Below the pieces are notes generated by a model. It was not told the DNA's origin. It was given only the letters and a program-made list of their open reading frames with translations, and did not search any database. Below are positions 8,856 to 16,677 of a stretch of 21,295 nt of DNA, one piece after another (within the stretch, counting starts at the first letter, position 1; each line of letters starts with the position of its first letter). Location: contig CALFRR010000156.1 of NCBI GenBank assembly GCA_937919435.1, positions 1-21,295 of the forward strand, read 5' to 3'. The stretch is from an uncultured Alphaproteobacteria bacterium. GTDB taxonomy: Bacteria > Pseudomonadota > Alphaproteobacteria > Rhizobiales > Ancalomicrobiaceae. The translations under genes were made by a program, and so were the position numbers.

Positions 8856-9573
8856 GCCGACGCCCGATGCGGCGTTCGGGATCGACGATCTCACGACGCT
8901 GATGGTCTGGCTGTCGCCGGCCTTTCCGGTCGGCGGCTTCTCCTACAGCCACGGGCTCGAATGGGCGATCGAGGCGGGGGCGGTGACCACCGCCGCCGAA
9001 CTCGAACGCTGGCTCGCCGACGTGCTGGTCCATGGTGCCGGGCGGGCCGACGGGTTGGTGCTCGCCGCCGCTCATCGCGCCGCGGCCCGTGCCGACCTCG
9101 CCGGGCTCGCCGAGGTCCTCGATCTCGCCGCCGCCTTCCAGCCGTCGAAGGAGCGTCGGCTCGAGGCGACGGCACAGGGGGCGGCCTTCGTCCGGGCGGT
9201 CGGCGACGCCTGGAGCGATCCGCGGTTCGATCGGCTGGTCGACGGTCTCGCCGGCCGGTCCGGCGGAGCCCCCGTGTGGACCCATGCGGCGGCGGTCGGG
9301 GCGGCGGCCGGGGCGCGCGGGCTGGCGCTGGCGGCGACCCTGCCGGCGTTCCTGCAGGCCTTCGCGGCCAACGTGATCTCGGCCGGGGTCCGGGCGGTGC
9401 CGCTCGGCCAGACCGACGGCCTCAGGGTGCTGAAGGCGCTCGGCCCGGTCTGTGCATCGGTGGCGGCGGAGGCCGCGTCGGGCGATCTCTCGCTTCTCGG
9501 CGGCGCGGCGGTTCTCGCCGACATCGCCTCGATGCGTCACGAAACTCAGTACACGAGGCTCTTCCGCTCATGA
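8842..9573 (+). CDS. ureF: Urease accessory protein UreF
   Basis: All-helical accessory protein that bridges UreD and UreG in the urease activation complex and gates GTP hydrolysis. The product is 243 residues. Conserved UreF segments are visible: LMVWLSPAFPVGGFSYSHGL near residues 19-38, FAANVISAGVRAVPLGQTDG in the C-terminal half, and the terminal MRHETQYTRLFRS. The ATG at 8842 lies inside the last codons of ureE (14-base overlap in another frame), and the stop overlaps the ureG start as ATGA. Both overlaps indicate translational coupling of ureE, ureF and ureG. Confidence 0.96.
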   Translation: MVRSEPTPDAAFGIDDLTTLMVWLSPAFPVGGFSYSHGLEWAIEAGAVTTAAELERWLADVLVHGAGRADGLVLAAAHRAAARADLAGLAEVLDLAAAFQPSKERRLEATAQGAAFVRAVGDAWSDPRFDRLVDGLAGRSGGAPVWTHAAAVGAAAGARGLALAATLPAFLQAFAANVISAGVRAVPLGQTDGLRVLKALGPVCASVAAEAASGDLSLLGGAAVLADIASMRHETQYTRLFRS

Positions 9574-10211
9574 CCAGCCCTGCCGCCCCGCGTGAGAAGT
9601 CGCCGAACGGTCCCCTCCGGGTGGGGGTCGGCGGTCCGGTCGGCTCCGGAAAGACCGCGCTGATGGATCTCCTGTGCAAGCGGCTGAGGGATCGGCACCA
9701 GCTCGCGGCGATCACCAACGACATCTACACCCGCTGGGATGCCGACTATCTGGTGCGCTCCGGGGCGCTCGAGCCGGAGCGGATCGCCGGGGTGGAGACC
9801 GGCGGCTGTCCGCACACGGCGATCCGCGAGGACGCCTCGATCAATCTCGCCGCGGTCGCCGAGATGCGGGCGAAGTTCCCCGACCTCGACCTGATCCTGA
9901 TCGAATCGGGCGGCGACAATCTCGCCGCGACCTTCTCGCCGGAGCTCGCCGACCTGACGATCTACGTCATCGACGTGGCGGCGGGGGAGAAGATCCCGTC
10001 GAAGGGCGGACCGGGGATCACCCGCTCCGATCTCCTGGTGATCAACAAGACCGATCTGGCGCCACTGGTCGGGGCGAGCCTCGAGGTGATGGCGCGCGAT
10101 GCGGCACGGATGCGCGGCGCCCGGCCGTTCGTCTTCACCAACATGAAGACCGGCGACGGGGTGGCGACGATCGTCGACTTCATCGAGGCCCGCGGCGGCC
10201 TCGCCGGCTGA
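9570..10211 (+). CDS. ureG: Urease accessory GTPase UreG
   Basis: SIMIBI-class GTPase that carries nickel and powers its insertion into urease. It is 213 residues long, a normal length. Visible motifs: P-loop GGPVGSGKT at 21-29; the nickel-binding Cys-Pro-His at 80-82 within GVETGGCPHTAIREDASINL; the ESGGDNLAATFSPELAD block at 112-128; and the guanine-specificity motif NKTD at 159-162. One deviation: the segment after TNDIYT reads RWDADYL, where most homologues I recall have an acidic E-D pair. The start codon overlaps the ureF stop (ATGA). Confidence 0.98.
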   Translation: MTSPAAPREKSPNGPLRVGVGGPVGSGKTALMDLLCKRLRDRHQLAAITNDIYTRWDADYLVRSGALEPERIAGVETGGCPHTAIREDASINLAAVAEMRAKFPDLDLILIESGGDNLAATFSPELADLTIYVIDVAAGEKIPSKGGPGITRSDLLVINKTDLAPLVGASLEVMARDAARMRGARPFVFTNMKTGDGVATIVDFIEARGGLAG

Positions 10212-10348
10212 CCCCGGCGGGCGCGGGATACGTTTCGGCAACACTTCGTTTACCGGCGATCCCTACTCTGCCGGGCGCGGGGTTCGACCGTATCGCGTGC
10301 CCCCGCCCACCGCTCTCCCCCTTCGGGGGCAGAAGGAAAGTCGCCGAG

Positions 10349-10549
10349 ATGGAAACGAATGCGCTCATCGGGGCATTGGTCGGTATGCGGGCGGCCCAGA
10401 CCGGCCAGCAGATCGGCGTGGCGGTGATGCGTCAGGCCCTGGCCTCCGATCACGCGGTGGCGGACATGGTCGCGGGAAGTGCGGCGAGCGGATCGTCCAG
10501 GGCGCCGACGGCGCCGGGCGTCGGCGGCAACCTCGACATCACGGTCTGA
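10349..10549 (+). CDS. Small YjfB-like putative motility protein
   Basis: A 66-residue protein starting METNALIGALVGMRAAQ, with an alanine-rich amphipathic N-terminal helix, a Gly/Ser/Pro segment, and the ending GGNLDITV. Size, helix followed by a Pro-rich part, and the terminal hydrophobic-Asp motif match the YjfB 'putative motility protein' family, whose molecular role is not established. AAGGAAAG lies about 9 bases before the ATG. It follows ureG by 137 bp, and its last 11 bases overlap the end of convergent tlpA. The family call is moderate because the protein is so short. Confidence 0.6.
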   Translation: METNALIGALVGMRAAQTGQQIGVAVMRQALASDHAVADMVAGSAASGSSRAPTAPGVGGNLDITV

Positions 10550-11246
10550 GCGGCGCCGGCCGCTCGCGATTCCTCGTCGCTTCGTCGATCAGTGCGCGGG
10601 CCCGGGGGCCGTCCCAGGCGGCCGGACCGGCCATCGTTCCGAGCCCACAGCCTTCGGCGTCGATCAGCAGCGAGGTCGGCAGTCCCTGCGCCAACCCCTC
10701 CCGTTGCAGCGTGCGGAACACGCCGAGACTCGGGTCGGCGTGGAAGGCGAGTGCGCTCACCCCGATCTCGGCGAGGAAGGCACGGGCATGATCCGCCGAT
10801 CGGGTGTCGAGATCGATCGCCACCACCTCGAAGTCCGCGCCGCCGCGTGACGCCTGCAGTCGGTCGAGGGCCGGCATCTCGGCGCGGCAGGGGGCGCACC
10901 AGGTCGCCCAGAGATTGACCAGCACGGTCCGCCCGCGCCAGTCGGCGAGGCGGCGCGGGCCGCCGTCCGGGCCGGTGAAGGCGAGGGCGGAGAGGTCGTG
11001 CGGGCGCTCCGCGGGGACGAAGGCGGCGACGTCGCCGATCGCCGAGGGCTTCAGCCGAGCGGCGTCGACGGCGGCAGCGCGACATTTTCCCTCCACGCTC
11101 GCGTTGCCATCGAACCCGCCGATCCCGTATACCGCGGCGAGGCCGATCGCAGCACCGGCCACGACAGCGAGAACGGCGATCCGCCGGGTCGAGCGCCGGG
11201 GCTCAGCGCCGGGTTCGGCGGGGGGGAGATCTTCGGTTTCGCTCAC
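10539..11246 (-). CDS. tlpA: TlpA-family membrane-anchored thioredoxin-like reductase
   Basis: Thiol-disulfide reductase of the periplasm. In Bradyrhizobium, TlpA keeps the CuA site and chaperone of aa3 oxidase reduced. The product is 235 residues from a GTG start with GGAG 8 bases upstream. An ATG at 11312 would overlap the argH start codon and is less likely. A transmembrane anchor spans about 23-44. The active site is W116-C-A-P-C120, followed by EMPALD, with the cis-Pro at 190 (GLPTS). A second Cys pair, C55 and C200, sits where rhizobial TlpA has its structural disulfide. It diverges from argH over 64 bp. Confidence 0.93.
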   Translation of the reverse strand: MSETEDLPPAEPGAEPRRSTRRIAVLAVVAGAAIGLAAVYGIGGFDGNASVEGKCRAAAVDAARLKPSAIGDVAAFVPAERPHDLSALAFTGPDGGPRRLADWRGRTVLVNLWATWCAPCRAEMPALDRLQASRGGADFEVVAIDLDTRSADHARAFLAEIGVSALAFHADPSLGVFRTLQREGLAQGLPTSLLIDAEGCGLGTMAGPAAWDGPRARALIDEATRNRERPAPLRP

Positions 11247-11310
11247 TGCCGTGGCTCCGGGTGGTCCCGTCGGGGGATCGGCGCGCCATTGTCGTCGAGG
11301 AACGAGAGCC

Positions 11311-12708
11311 ATGTCCAATCGCATGTGGGGAGGCCGCTTCGCCACCGGTCCCGCCGCCATCATGGAAGAGATCAACGCCTCGATCGGCTTCGATCGCAAA
11401 CTGTGGGCGCAGGACATCGCCGGATCGAAGGCGCATGCGACGATGCTCGGCGAGCGCGGGATCATCTCGGCCGAGGACGTCGCCGCGATCCACCGCGGGC
11501 TCGACGAGATCGCCGCGGAGATCGAGGCGGGGACCTTCGCCTTCGAGCGCGGTCTCGAAGACATCCACATGAACATCGAGGCGCGGCTCGCCGAGCGGAT
11601 CGGTCTCGCCGCCAAGCGCCTGCACACCGCCCGGTCGCGCAACGATCAGGTGGCGCTCGACGTCAAACTCTGGGTGCGCGACACCATCGACCATCTCGAC
11701 GGGCAGTTCCGCGACCTGATGCAGGTGCTCGCCGACAAGGCGCTCGGCCACGCGGCGACGGTGATGCCGGGCTTCACCCACCTCCAGTCGGCCCAGCCGG
11801 TGACCTTCGGCCATCATCTCCTCGCCCACGTCGAGATGCTGGCGCGCGATCGCGGCCGCTTCCGCGACTGCCGCGTCCGGCTCAACGAGTGTCCGCTCGG
11901 GGCGGCGGCGCTGGCCGGTACCTCGTTCCCGATCGACCGCGAGGCGACGGCGAAGGCGCTCGGCTTCGACCGGCCGACCGCCAACTCGATGGATTCGGTC
12001 GCCGATCGCGACTACGCGCTGGAGGCGCTGGCGGCGGCGTCGATCGCCGCGGTGCATCTGTCGCGGCTCGCCGAAGAGATCGTCATCTGGACCTCGGCAC
12101 AGTTCCGCTTCGTGCGGCTGTCCGATGCCTTCTCGACGGGCTCGTCGATCATGCCGCAGAAGCGCAATCCGGACGCGGCCGAGCTGGTCCGGGCGAAGAC
12201 CGGGCGGATCGCCGGCTCGTTCCTGGCGCTGTCGATGGTGATGAAGGGGCTCCCGCTGACCTACCAGAAGGACATGCAGGAGGACAAGGAACAGATCTTC
12301 GACGGGCTCGAGTCGCTCTCCCTGGCGCTCGCCGCGATGACCGGGATGATCGCCGATCTCGAGCCGGATCCGGTGGTGATGCGCCGGGCGGCCGGCTCGG
12401 GCTATGCGACGGCGACCGATCTCGCCGACTGGCTGGTGCGCCGGCTCGGCCTGCCGTTCCGCGACGCCCATCACGTCACCGGTGCGATCGTCAGGATCGC
12501 GTCGGAGAAGGGCCTGCCGCTCGAACGGGTGTCGCTCGACGAGATGCGCTCGGTCCATGCCGGAATCACCGACGAGGTCTACGGCGTCCTGTCGGTGGCG
12601 AAGTCGGTGGCGAGCCGGGTGAGCCTCGGCGGCACCGCGCCGAAGAACGTCCGGGCCCAGGCCAAACGCTGGATCCAGCGTCTCGGCCGCGAGAAAACCG
12701 ACAAGTGA
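11311..12708 (+). CDS. argH: Argininosuccinate lyase
   Basis: Final enzyme of arginine biosynthesis: argininosuccinate to arginine plus fumarate, cytoplasmic homotetramer. The product is 465 residues, the normal length. It begins with the typical MSNRMWGGRF. The fumarase/aspartase signature GSSIMPQKRNPD lies at 277-288 with the catalytic Ser at 278. The catalytic His is H157 in GFTHLQ, and HTARSRNDQ is at 105-113. GAGGAA lies about 10 bases before the ATG. Neighbours tlpA (divergent) and an lptM-like gene (downstream) form a well-known rhizobial arrangement. Confidence 0.98.
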   Translation: MSNRMWGGRFATGPAAIMEEINASIGFDRKLWAQDIAGSKAHATMLGERGIISAEDVAAIHRGLDEIAAEIEAGTFAFERGLEDIHMNIEARLAERIGLAAKRLHTARSRNDQVALDVKLWVRDTIDHLDGQFRDLMQVLADKALGHAATVMPGFTHLQSAQPVTFGHHLLAHVEMLARDRGRFRDCRVRLNECPLGAAALAGTSFPIDREATAKALGFDRPTANSMDSVADRDYALEALAAASIAAVHLSRLAEEIVIWTSAQFRFVRLSDAFSTGSSIMPQKRNPDAAELVRAKTGRIAGSFLALSMVMKGLPLTYQKDMQEDKEQIFDGLESLSLALAAMTGMIADLEPDPVVMRRAAGSGYATATDLADWLVRRLGLPFRDAHHVTGAIVRIASEKGLPLERVSLDEMRSVHAGITDEVYGVLSVAKSVASRVSLGGTAPKNVRAQAKRWIQRLGREKTDK

Positions 12709-12785
12709 GGCGGTCCTGCCACGGCACTTCGGCTATCATGGCCGCGGTGCCGTCGGCGCCGATCAGAGAAGCGGATCCGAAGCCG

Positions 12786-13010
12786 ATGCCGAAGTCGAAC
12801 TCCCTCCTGCGCGTGGCGGTGACGGTGGCCGCCGGGCTCCTCCTCGTCGGTCTTTCCGGCTGCGGCCGCAAGGGCGATCCGACCCTTGTCTCGGCGACGC
12901 CGGCCCAGCCGCAGGCGGTCTCGCCGGTCGGCATTCCGGTCGGCGTGATCACCCCGGATCCGGAACCGCCGAGGCGGAAGGGCAAGTTCGTTCTCGACCC
13001 GCTGCTCTGA
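12786..13010 (+). CDS. lptM: Small lipoprotein, LptM/YifL-like
   Basis: A 74-residue lipoprotein. A short basic start and hydrophobic core (residues 7-22) lead to the lipobox L23-S-G-C26, followed directly by GRKGDP, the signature of the LptM family that helps mature the LPS translocon protein LptD in enterobacteria. The rest is Pro-rich and ends KGKFVLDPLL. The ATG at 12786 places the lipobox at a normal distance; an in-frame ATG at 12738 would give an overlong, polar lead. It lies 77 bp after argH, as in many alphaproteobacteria. LptM function here is inferred by family. Confidence 0.85.
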   Translation: MPKSNSLLRVAVTVAAGLLLVGLSGCGRKGDPTLVSATPAQPQAVSPVGIPVGVITPDPEPPRRKGKFVLDPLL

Positions 13011-13195
13011 GCGGCGGCCGCGACGACCCTCTAACCTCCGTCGCGGGTGGCGACCGCCGTACGGCGCCGTCGCGTCCCGCCCGCCCGCTCCGCCGCATTG
13101 CCGCCGTCGAGGTGGGTTCACATCGACGCGCGTTGCCCGTCGCCCCCGCCCATGGGACAGTCGGCGGACGAACGGGCGGCTCGGGACGGTGAGGG
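13011..13195. other. Gap between lptM-like gene and DUF4175 gene
   Basis: These 185 bp have no supported gene and no clear terminator. This is where lysA (diaminopimelate decarboxylase) usually sits in related genomes; nothing resembling lysA remains in it. Confidence 0.4.
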
Positions 13196-15625
13196 ATGAT
13201 CGACGAACAGGACGACGGCCGGCCGGAGAACGACCCGACGGCGCTCGCCCGGCGGATCGCGGCGGCGCTCGGCCGCGCGCGGCTGGTGCTGTTCGTCGAA
13301 CGGGCGTGGCCGCGACTGGTCGCCGTCGGCTGGGTCGTCGGTGTGTTCCTGGCGACGGTCTGGCTCGGCGTGTGGAGCGGACTGCCGGAGGCCCTGCATT
13401 TCCCGCTGCTCGGCCTGTTCCTCGCGGCGATCGTCGGAGTCGTCGTCCACGGCGTCGCCGGACTCGTCGGCGAGCGGGCCTTCTGGTCGCGCGCCGCGGC
13501 GATCGCGCGGATCGAGCGGACCTCCGGACTGTCGGAACGCGAACTCACCGGCCTTCTCGATCGACCGGCGGACGCCGGCGATCCGGCGACCGGCTTCCTG
13601 TGGGCGGCGCATCGCCGACGGCTCGCCGGTCGGATCGACCGACTGGCCGCCGGCCTGCCGCGGCCCGATCTCGGCCGGCGCGACCGCTACGCTCTGCGTC
13701 CGGCGCTCGGCCTCCTGCTGTTCGTCGCCTGGTTCGCCGCCGAGGGGGACCACCTCGCCCGGCTCGGCGCGGTGTTCCACGGTGCGCCGCCGGTCGCGGG
13801 ACCCGAGGACCGGCTCGACGTCTGGGTCGACCCGCCGGCCTACACCGGCCGTCCGCCGGTGGTGATCGCCGGGGCGGCGGTCGGACCGCAGGCCGGCGAA
13901 GGGACGGTGGTGGTGCCGACCGGCAGCCGGATCACCGCTCGGGTGGCGTCGGGCCGTCCGGAGGCGCCGGCCCCGATCCCCGCGGTGCGGCTGGTCGGCC
14001 GCGACGGGCGGGTGGTCGAGGCCGCCGCGGTGGCGGACGAACCACCGGAGGCGGCCCCGACCCGCGAACGGAGTCTCGTCGTCGACATCGACGGCGACCT
14101 GACGATCGCCGTCGGCGGTGCCGAGCGGTTGCGGCGGGCGATCTCGGTCGTTCCGGACCGTCCTCCGACGATCCGGCCGGTGGCGGCGCCGGAAGCCTCG
14201 GCCGCCGGGGCGCTCGGCCTGTCCTACGAAGTCACCGACGACTGGGGCGTGGTCCGCGCCGAGGCGCGGACCGATCTGCCGCCGGCCGGGACGAGCCGGC
14301 CGCTCTACGAAGCGCCGCGTTTCCCGCTCGCCCTGCCGGCCGGCCGGGCGGAAACGGCGCGGGCGAAGACCCGGCGCGATCTCTCCGCCCACCCCTTCGC
14401 CGGGGCGCGGCTCGGTCTGACCCTCTCGGCGACCGATGCGATCGGCCAGACCGGCGAGAGCGGGCGGATCGAGTTGGTCCTGCCGGAACGGCGGTTCGCC
14501 GACCCGACGGCGCGGGCGCTGCTCGATCTGCGTCGCCGTCTGGCCCTCGACGCACGGGCCGCCCCGGTGGTGATCGCGGCACTACGGGCGTTGACCGTCC
14601 GGCCGGAGCGCTTCGACGTGCCGGCCCAGGTGCATCTCGGCCTGCGGTTCCTCGCGCGGCGGGCGTTCGAGGCGCGCGGCGACGACGATCTGCGCGAGCT
14701 CGTCGATCTCCTGTGGACGGCGGCGACGTCGATCGAGGCGGGACGCGGCGCGGCGACCGAGCAGGCGCTCAGGGCGGCGGCGGAGGCGTTGCGCGAGGCG
14801 CTCGCCCGTGGTGCTCCGGAAGACGAGATCCGGCGGTTGACCGACGACCTGCGCAAGGCCCTGGCGGCCCGCCTCGAGGCGCTGCGCGATCGGGCGCGCA
14901 ACGATCCCGCCGCCCGCAAGGGACAGGCGGGCAATCGGCGGATCGGCGAACGCGATCTCTCGCGGATGCTCGACCGGATCGAGGATCTGGCACGGACCGG
15001 GGCGCGCGAAGCGGCGCAGGACCTCCTGGCGCAACTCGACGACCTCACCTCGCGGCTGATGCCGGGCGGGACGGGGGCCGGCGGCGAAGGCGCCGATCCG
15101 ACCGAGGCGCTCGGCGAGATGATCCGTCGGCAGCGCAAGCTGATGGACGAGACCCACCGGGCGGGCCGTGGCGAGGGCGATCGCGAGGGATTGCGGCAGG
15201 CCCAGCGCGAGCTGCGCGAGGCGTTGCGCGGCCTCGGGACCGAGGGTGGGCCGTCGGGCGACGGCCTGCGCTCGGCCGGCGAGGCGATGGACCAGGCGGA
15301 GGAGGCGCTCGGCGAGGGCGAGACCGAAGCGGCGGTCGAAGCCCAGGGCCGGGCGATCGAGGACCTCCGGGCGGAAGCGCGGCGGCTCGACGCGGAACGG
15401 CGCGGGGCCTCCGGCGAACGCGGCGAGGACGACGGTGCGGGCGCCGAAGATCCGGCCGGCCGGTGGTCGCGCGGCGGACCGACCCGGGACGGGCCGAACC
15501 TGCCCGGCGAGATCGCGGTCGAACGGGCCCGTCGGATCCTCGAGGACATCCGGCGGCGTCTCTCCGATCCGGATCGGCCGCGTTTCGAGCACGACTATCT
15601 CGATCGGCTGCAGCGCTTCGACTGA
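13196..15625 (+). CDS. TIGR02302/DUF4175 family large membrane protein
   Basis: An 809-residue protein of an alphaproteobacterial family of unknown function. Transmembrane helices lie at about 41-60, 69-90 and 167-182. Then follows a long extracytoplasmic part: beta-rich segments around 195-430, including the conserved DVWVDPPAYTG near 205-215, then an Ala/Arg/Glu-rich helical, probably coiled-coil region (about 470-760) and a conserved ending close to EHDYLDRLQRF. The ATG at 13196 has GTGAGGG almost adjacent. It is the last plus-strand gene of this block and converges with the cpdR-like gene 22 bp away. An envelope role is inference from topology. Confidence 0.88.
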   Translation: MIDEQDDGRPENDPTALARRIAAALGRARLVLFVERAWPRLVAVGWVVGVFLATVWLGVWSGLPEALHFPLLGLFLAAIVGVVVHGVAGLVGERAFWSRAAAIARIERTSGLSERELTGLLDRPADAGDPATGFLWAAHRRRLAGRIDRLAAGLPRPDLGRRDRYALRPALGLLLFVAWFAAEGDHLARLGAVFHGAPPVAGPEDRLDVWVDPPAYTGRPPVVIAGAAVGPQAGEGTVVVPTGSRITARVASGRPEAPAPIPAVRLVGRDGRVVEAAAVADEPPEAAPTRERSLVVDIDGDLTIAVGGAERLRRAISVVPDRPPTIRPVAAPEASAAGALGLSYEVTDDWGVVRAEARTDLPPAGTSRPLYEAPRFPLALPAGRAETARAKTRRDLSAHPFAGARLGLTLSATDAIGQTGESGRIELVLPERRFADPTARALLDLRRRLALDARAAPVVIAALRALTVRPERFDVPAQVHLGLRFLARRAFEARGDDDLRELVDLLWTAATSIEAGRGAATEQALRAAAEALREALARGAPEDEIRRLTDDLRKALAARLEALRDRARNDPAARKGQAGNRRIGERDLSRMLDRIEDLARTGAREAAQDLLAQLDDLTSRLMPGGTGAGGEGADPTEALGEMIRRQRKLMDETHRAGRGEGDREGLRQAQRELREALRGLGTEGGPSGDGLRSAGEAMDQAEEALGEGETEAAVEAQGRAIEDLRAEARRLDAERRGASGERGEDDGAGAEDPAGRWSRGGPTRDGPNLPGEIAVERARRILEDIRRRLSDPDRPRFEHDYLDRLQRFD

Positions 15626-15647
15626 CGGCCGATCGCGGCGGGCGGCC

Positions 15648-16034
15648 TCAGCAGGCCATCCGGTCCGGCGGCGGGCGCAGCGCGGCGCCGACGGCGCGGC
15701 GGATGTCGGCGAGGGTGAAGGGCTTGGCCACCACGTCGCGGACGATCTGGTCGAGGCCGTGGGCGCGCTCGCGCTGATCGGCGTAACCGGTCATCAGCAG
15801 GATCGGCAGCTCCGGCCGGTCGCGGGCGACCGAGAGGGCCAGGGCGATGCCGTCCATCACCGGCATCTTGATGTCGGAGAGCAGCAGATCGAAGTCGGCG
15901 GCGGGATCGGCGAGCACTTCGAAGGCCTCGGCGCCGTCTTCGGTCGCCGTCACGTCGTGACCGTCGAGCTGGAGAGCGCGGTGGACGAAGGCGCGGACCG
16001 ATTCGTCGTCTTCGGCGAGGAGAATGCGGGCCAT
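15648..16034 (-). CDS. cpdR: CpdR-like single-domain response regulator
   Basis: A 128-residue receiver domain without an output domain. Conserved residues: acidic pair D9-D10 in LLAEDDESVRAFV, phosphoacceptor D54 in LLSDIKMPVMDG, switch Thr near 82 (LLMTGYAD), and Lys near 104 in VAKPF. The N-terminal AEDDESVRAF block is what I associate with CpdR, which in Caulobacter and Sinorhizobium directs ClpXP to the pole and primes degradation of cell-cycle substrates when unphosphorylated. The product ends RMAC. Location next to hpt and ftsEX agrees with the rhizobial cpdR locus. Another single-domain regulator cannot be fully excluded. Confidence 0.85.
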   Translation of the reverse strand: MARILLAEDDESVRAFVHRALQLDGHDVTATEDGAEAFEVLADPAADFDLLLSDIKMPVMDGIALALSVARDRPELPILLMTGYADQRERAHGLDQIVRDVVAKPFTLADIRRAVGAALRPPPDRMAC

Positions 16035-16101
16035 GGTCAGGTTCCCCGGCGATGGATGGGTCGGGACGGAGATCGGGGGCGAACTCCCGATCGCGGCCGT
16101 G

Positions 16102-16132
16102 CCGATTCCCGAAGATTCGGGAATCGGGATTC
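16102..16132. promoter_or_regulatory. Perfect palindrome with four clustered GANTC sites upstream of cpdR-like gene
   Basis: Arms CCGATTCCCGAA (16102-16113) and TTCGGGAATCGG (16116-16127) are perfectly complementary with a 2-base centre. GANTC sites begin at 16104, 16114, 16121 and 16128. GANTC is the CcrM methylation target in many alphaproteobacteria. The element lies between the end of hpt (16138) and the start of cpdR (16034), so it could be the hpt terminator (no T-run is visible), an operator, or a methylation-sensitive control site. Confidence 0.55.
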
Positions 16133-16137
16133 GATGG

Positions 16138-16677
16138 TCATTCGGCCGTCACGACATGGCCGATGTAGGGCAACTCGCGGAAGGCATGGCCCATGTCCAT
16201 GCCGTAGCCGACGACGAACAGGTCGGGGCAGACGAAACCGCGGAAATCCGCCTCGAAACTGACGGCGCGGCGGCCGTGCTTGTCGAGCAGCACGGCGATG
16301 CCGACCTTCTCGGCGCCGCGTTCCTGCATCAGCCGGCGGGCGTAGGCGAGGGTCCGGCCCGATTCGAGGATGTCGTCGACGAGCAGCACGCGGCGCCCGC
16401 GCACGTCGGTCTCGAGATCGCGCAGCACCTTGACGGATCCGGAGGACTCGGTGCCGGCGCCGTAGCTCGACATCGACATGAAGTCGACTTCCGGGGAGAT
16501 GCCGGCGCCGTGCAGCGCCCGGATCAGATCGGCGGCGAAAACGAACCCGCCCTTCAGCACCGCCACCACCAGGACGTCCTCACGAAAACCGGCATCGCGG
16601 ATCTCGGCCGCCATCGCGTGAACACGCTCGGCGATCATCTCGGCCGAATAGAGTACGTCGATCCTGCGTCCGTTCAT
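16138..16677 (-). CDS. hpt: Hypoxanthine phosphoribosyltransferase
   Basis: Purine salvage enzyme converting hypoxanthine (and often guanine) with PRPP to IMP/GMP in the cytoplasm. The 179-residue product has the expected size. The PRPP-binding loop VLLVDDILESGRTL is at 97-110, VAVLKGGFVFAADL at 38-51, and the SMSSYG flexible loop at 68-73. Its ATG overlaps the stop of the upstream zinc-ribbon gene (ATGA), so the two are translationally coupled. The cpdR-like gene follows 103 bp downstream on the same strand beyond a palindrome. Confidence 0.96.
   Translation of the reverse strand: MNGRRIDVLYSAEMIAERVHAMAAEIRDAGFREDVLVVAVLKGGFVFAADLIRALHGAGISPEVDFMSMSSYGAGTESSGSVKVLRDLETDVRGRRVLLVDDILESGRTLAYARRLMQERGAEKVGIAVLLDKHGRRAVSFEADFRGFVCPDLFVVGYGMDMGHAFRELPYIGHVVTAE

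Noticed and set aside
10317..10329. C5-TTC-G5 hairpin before the YjfB-like gene as a terminator of ureG
   Set aside because: The stem is short and lacks a downstream T-run; it may as well be chance.
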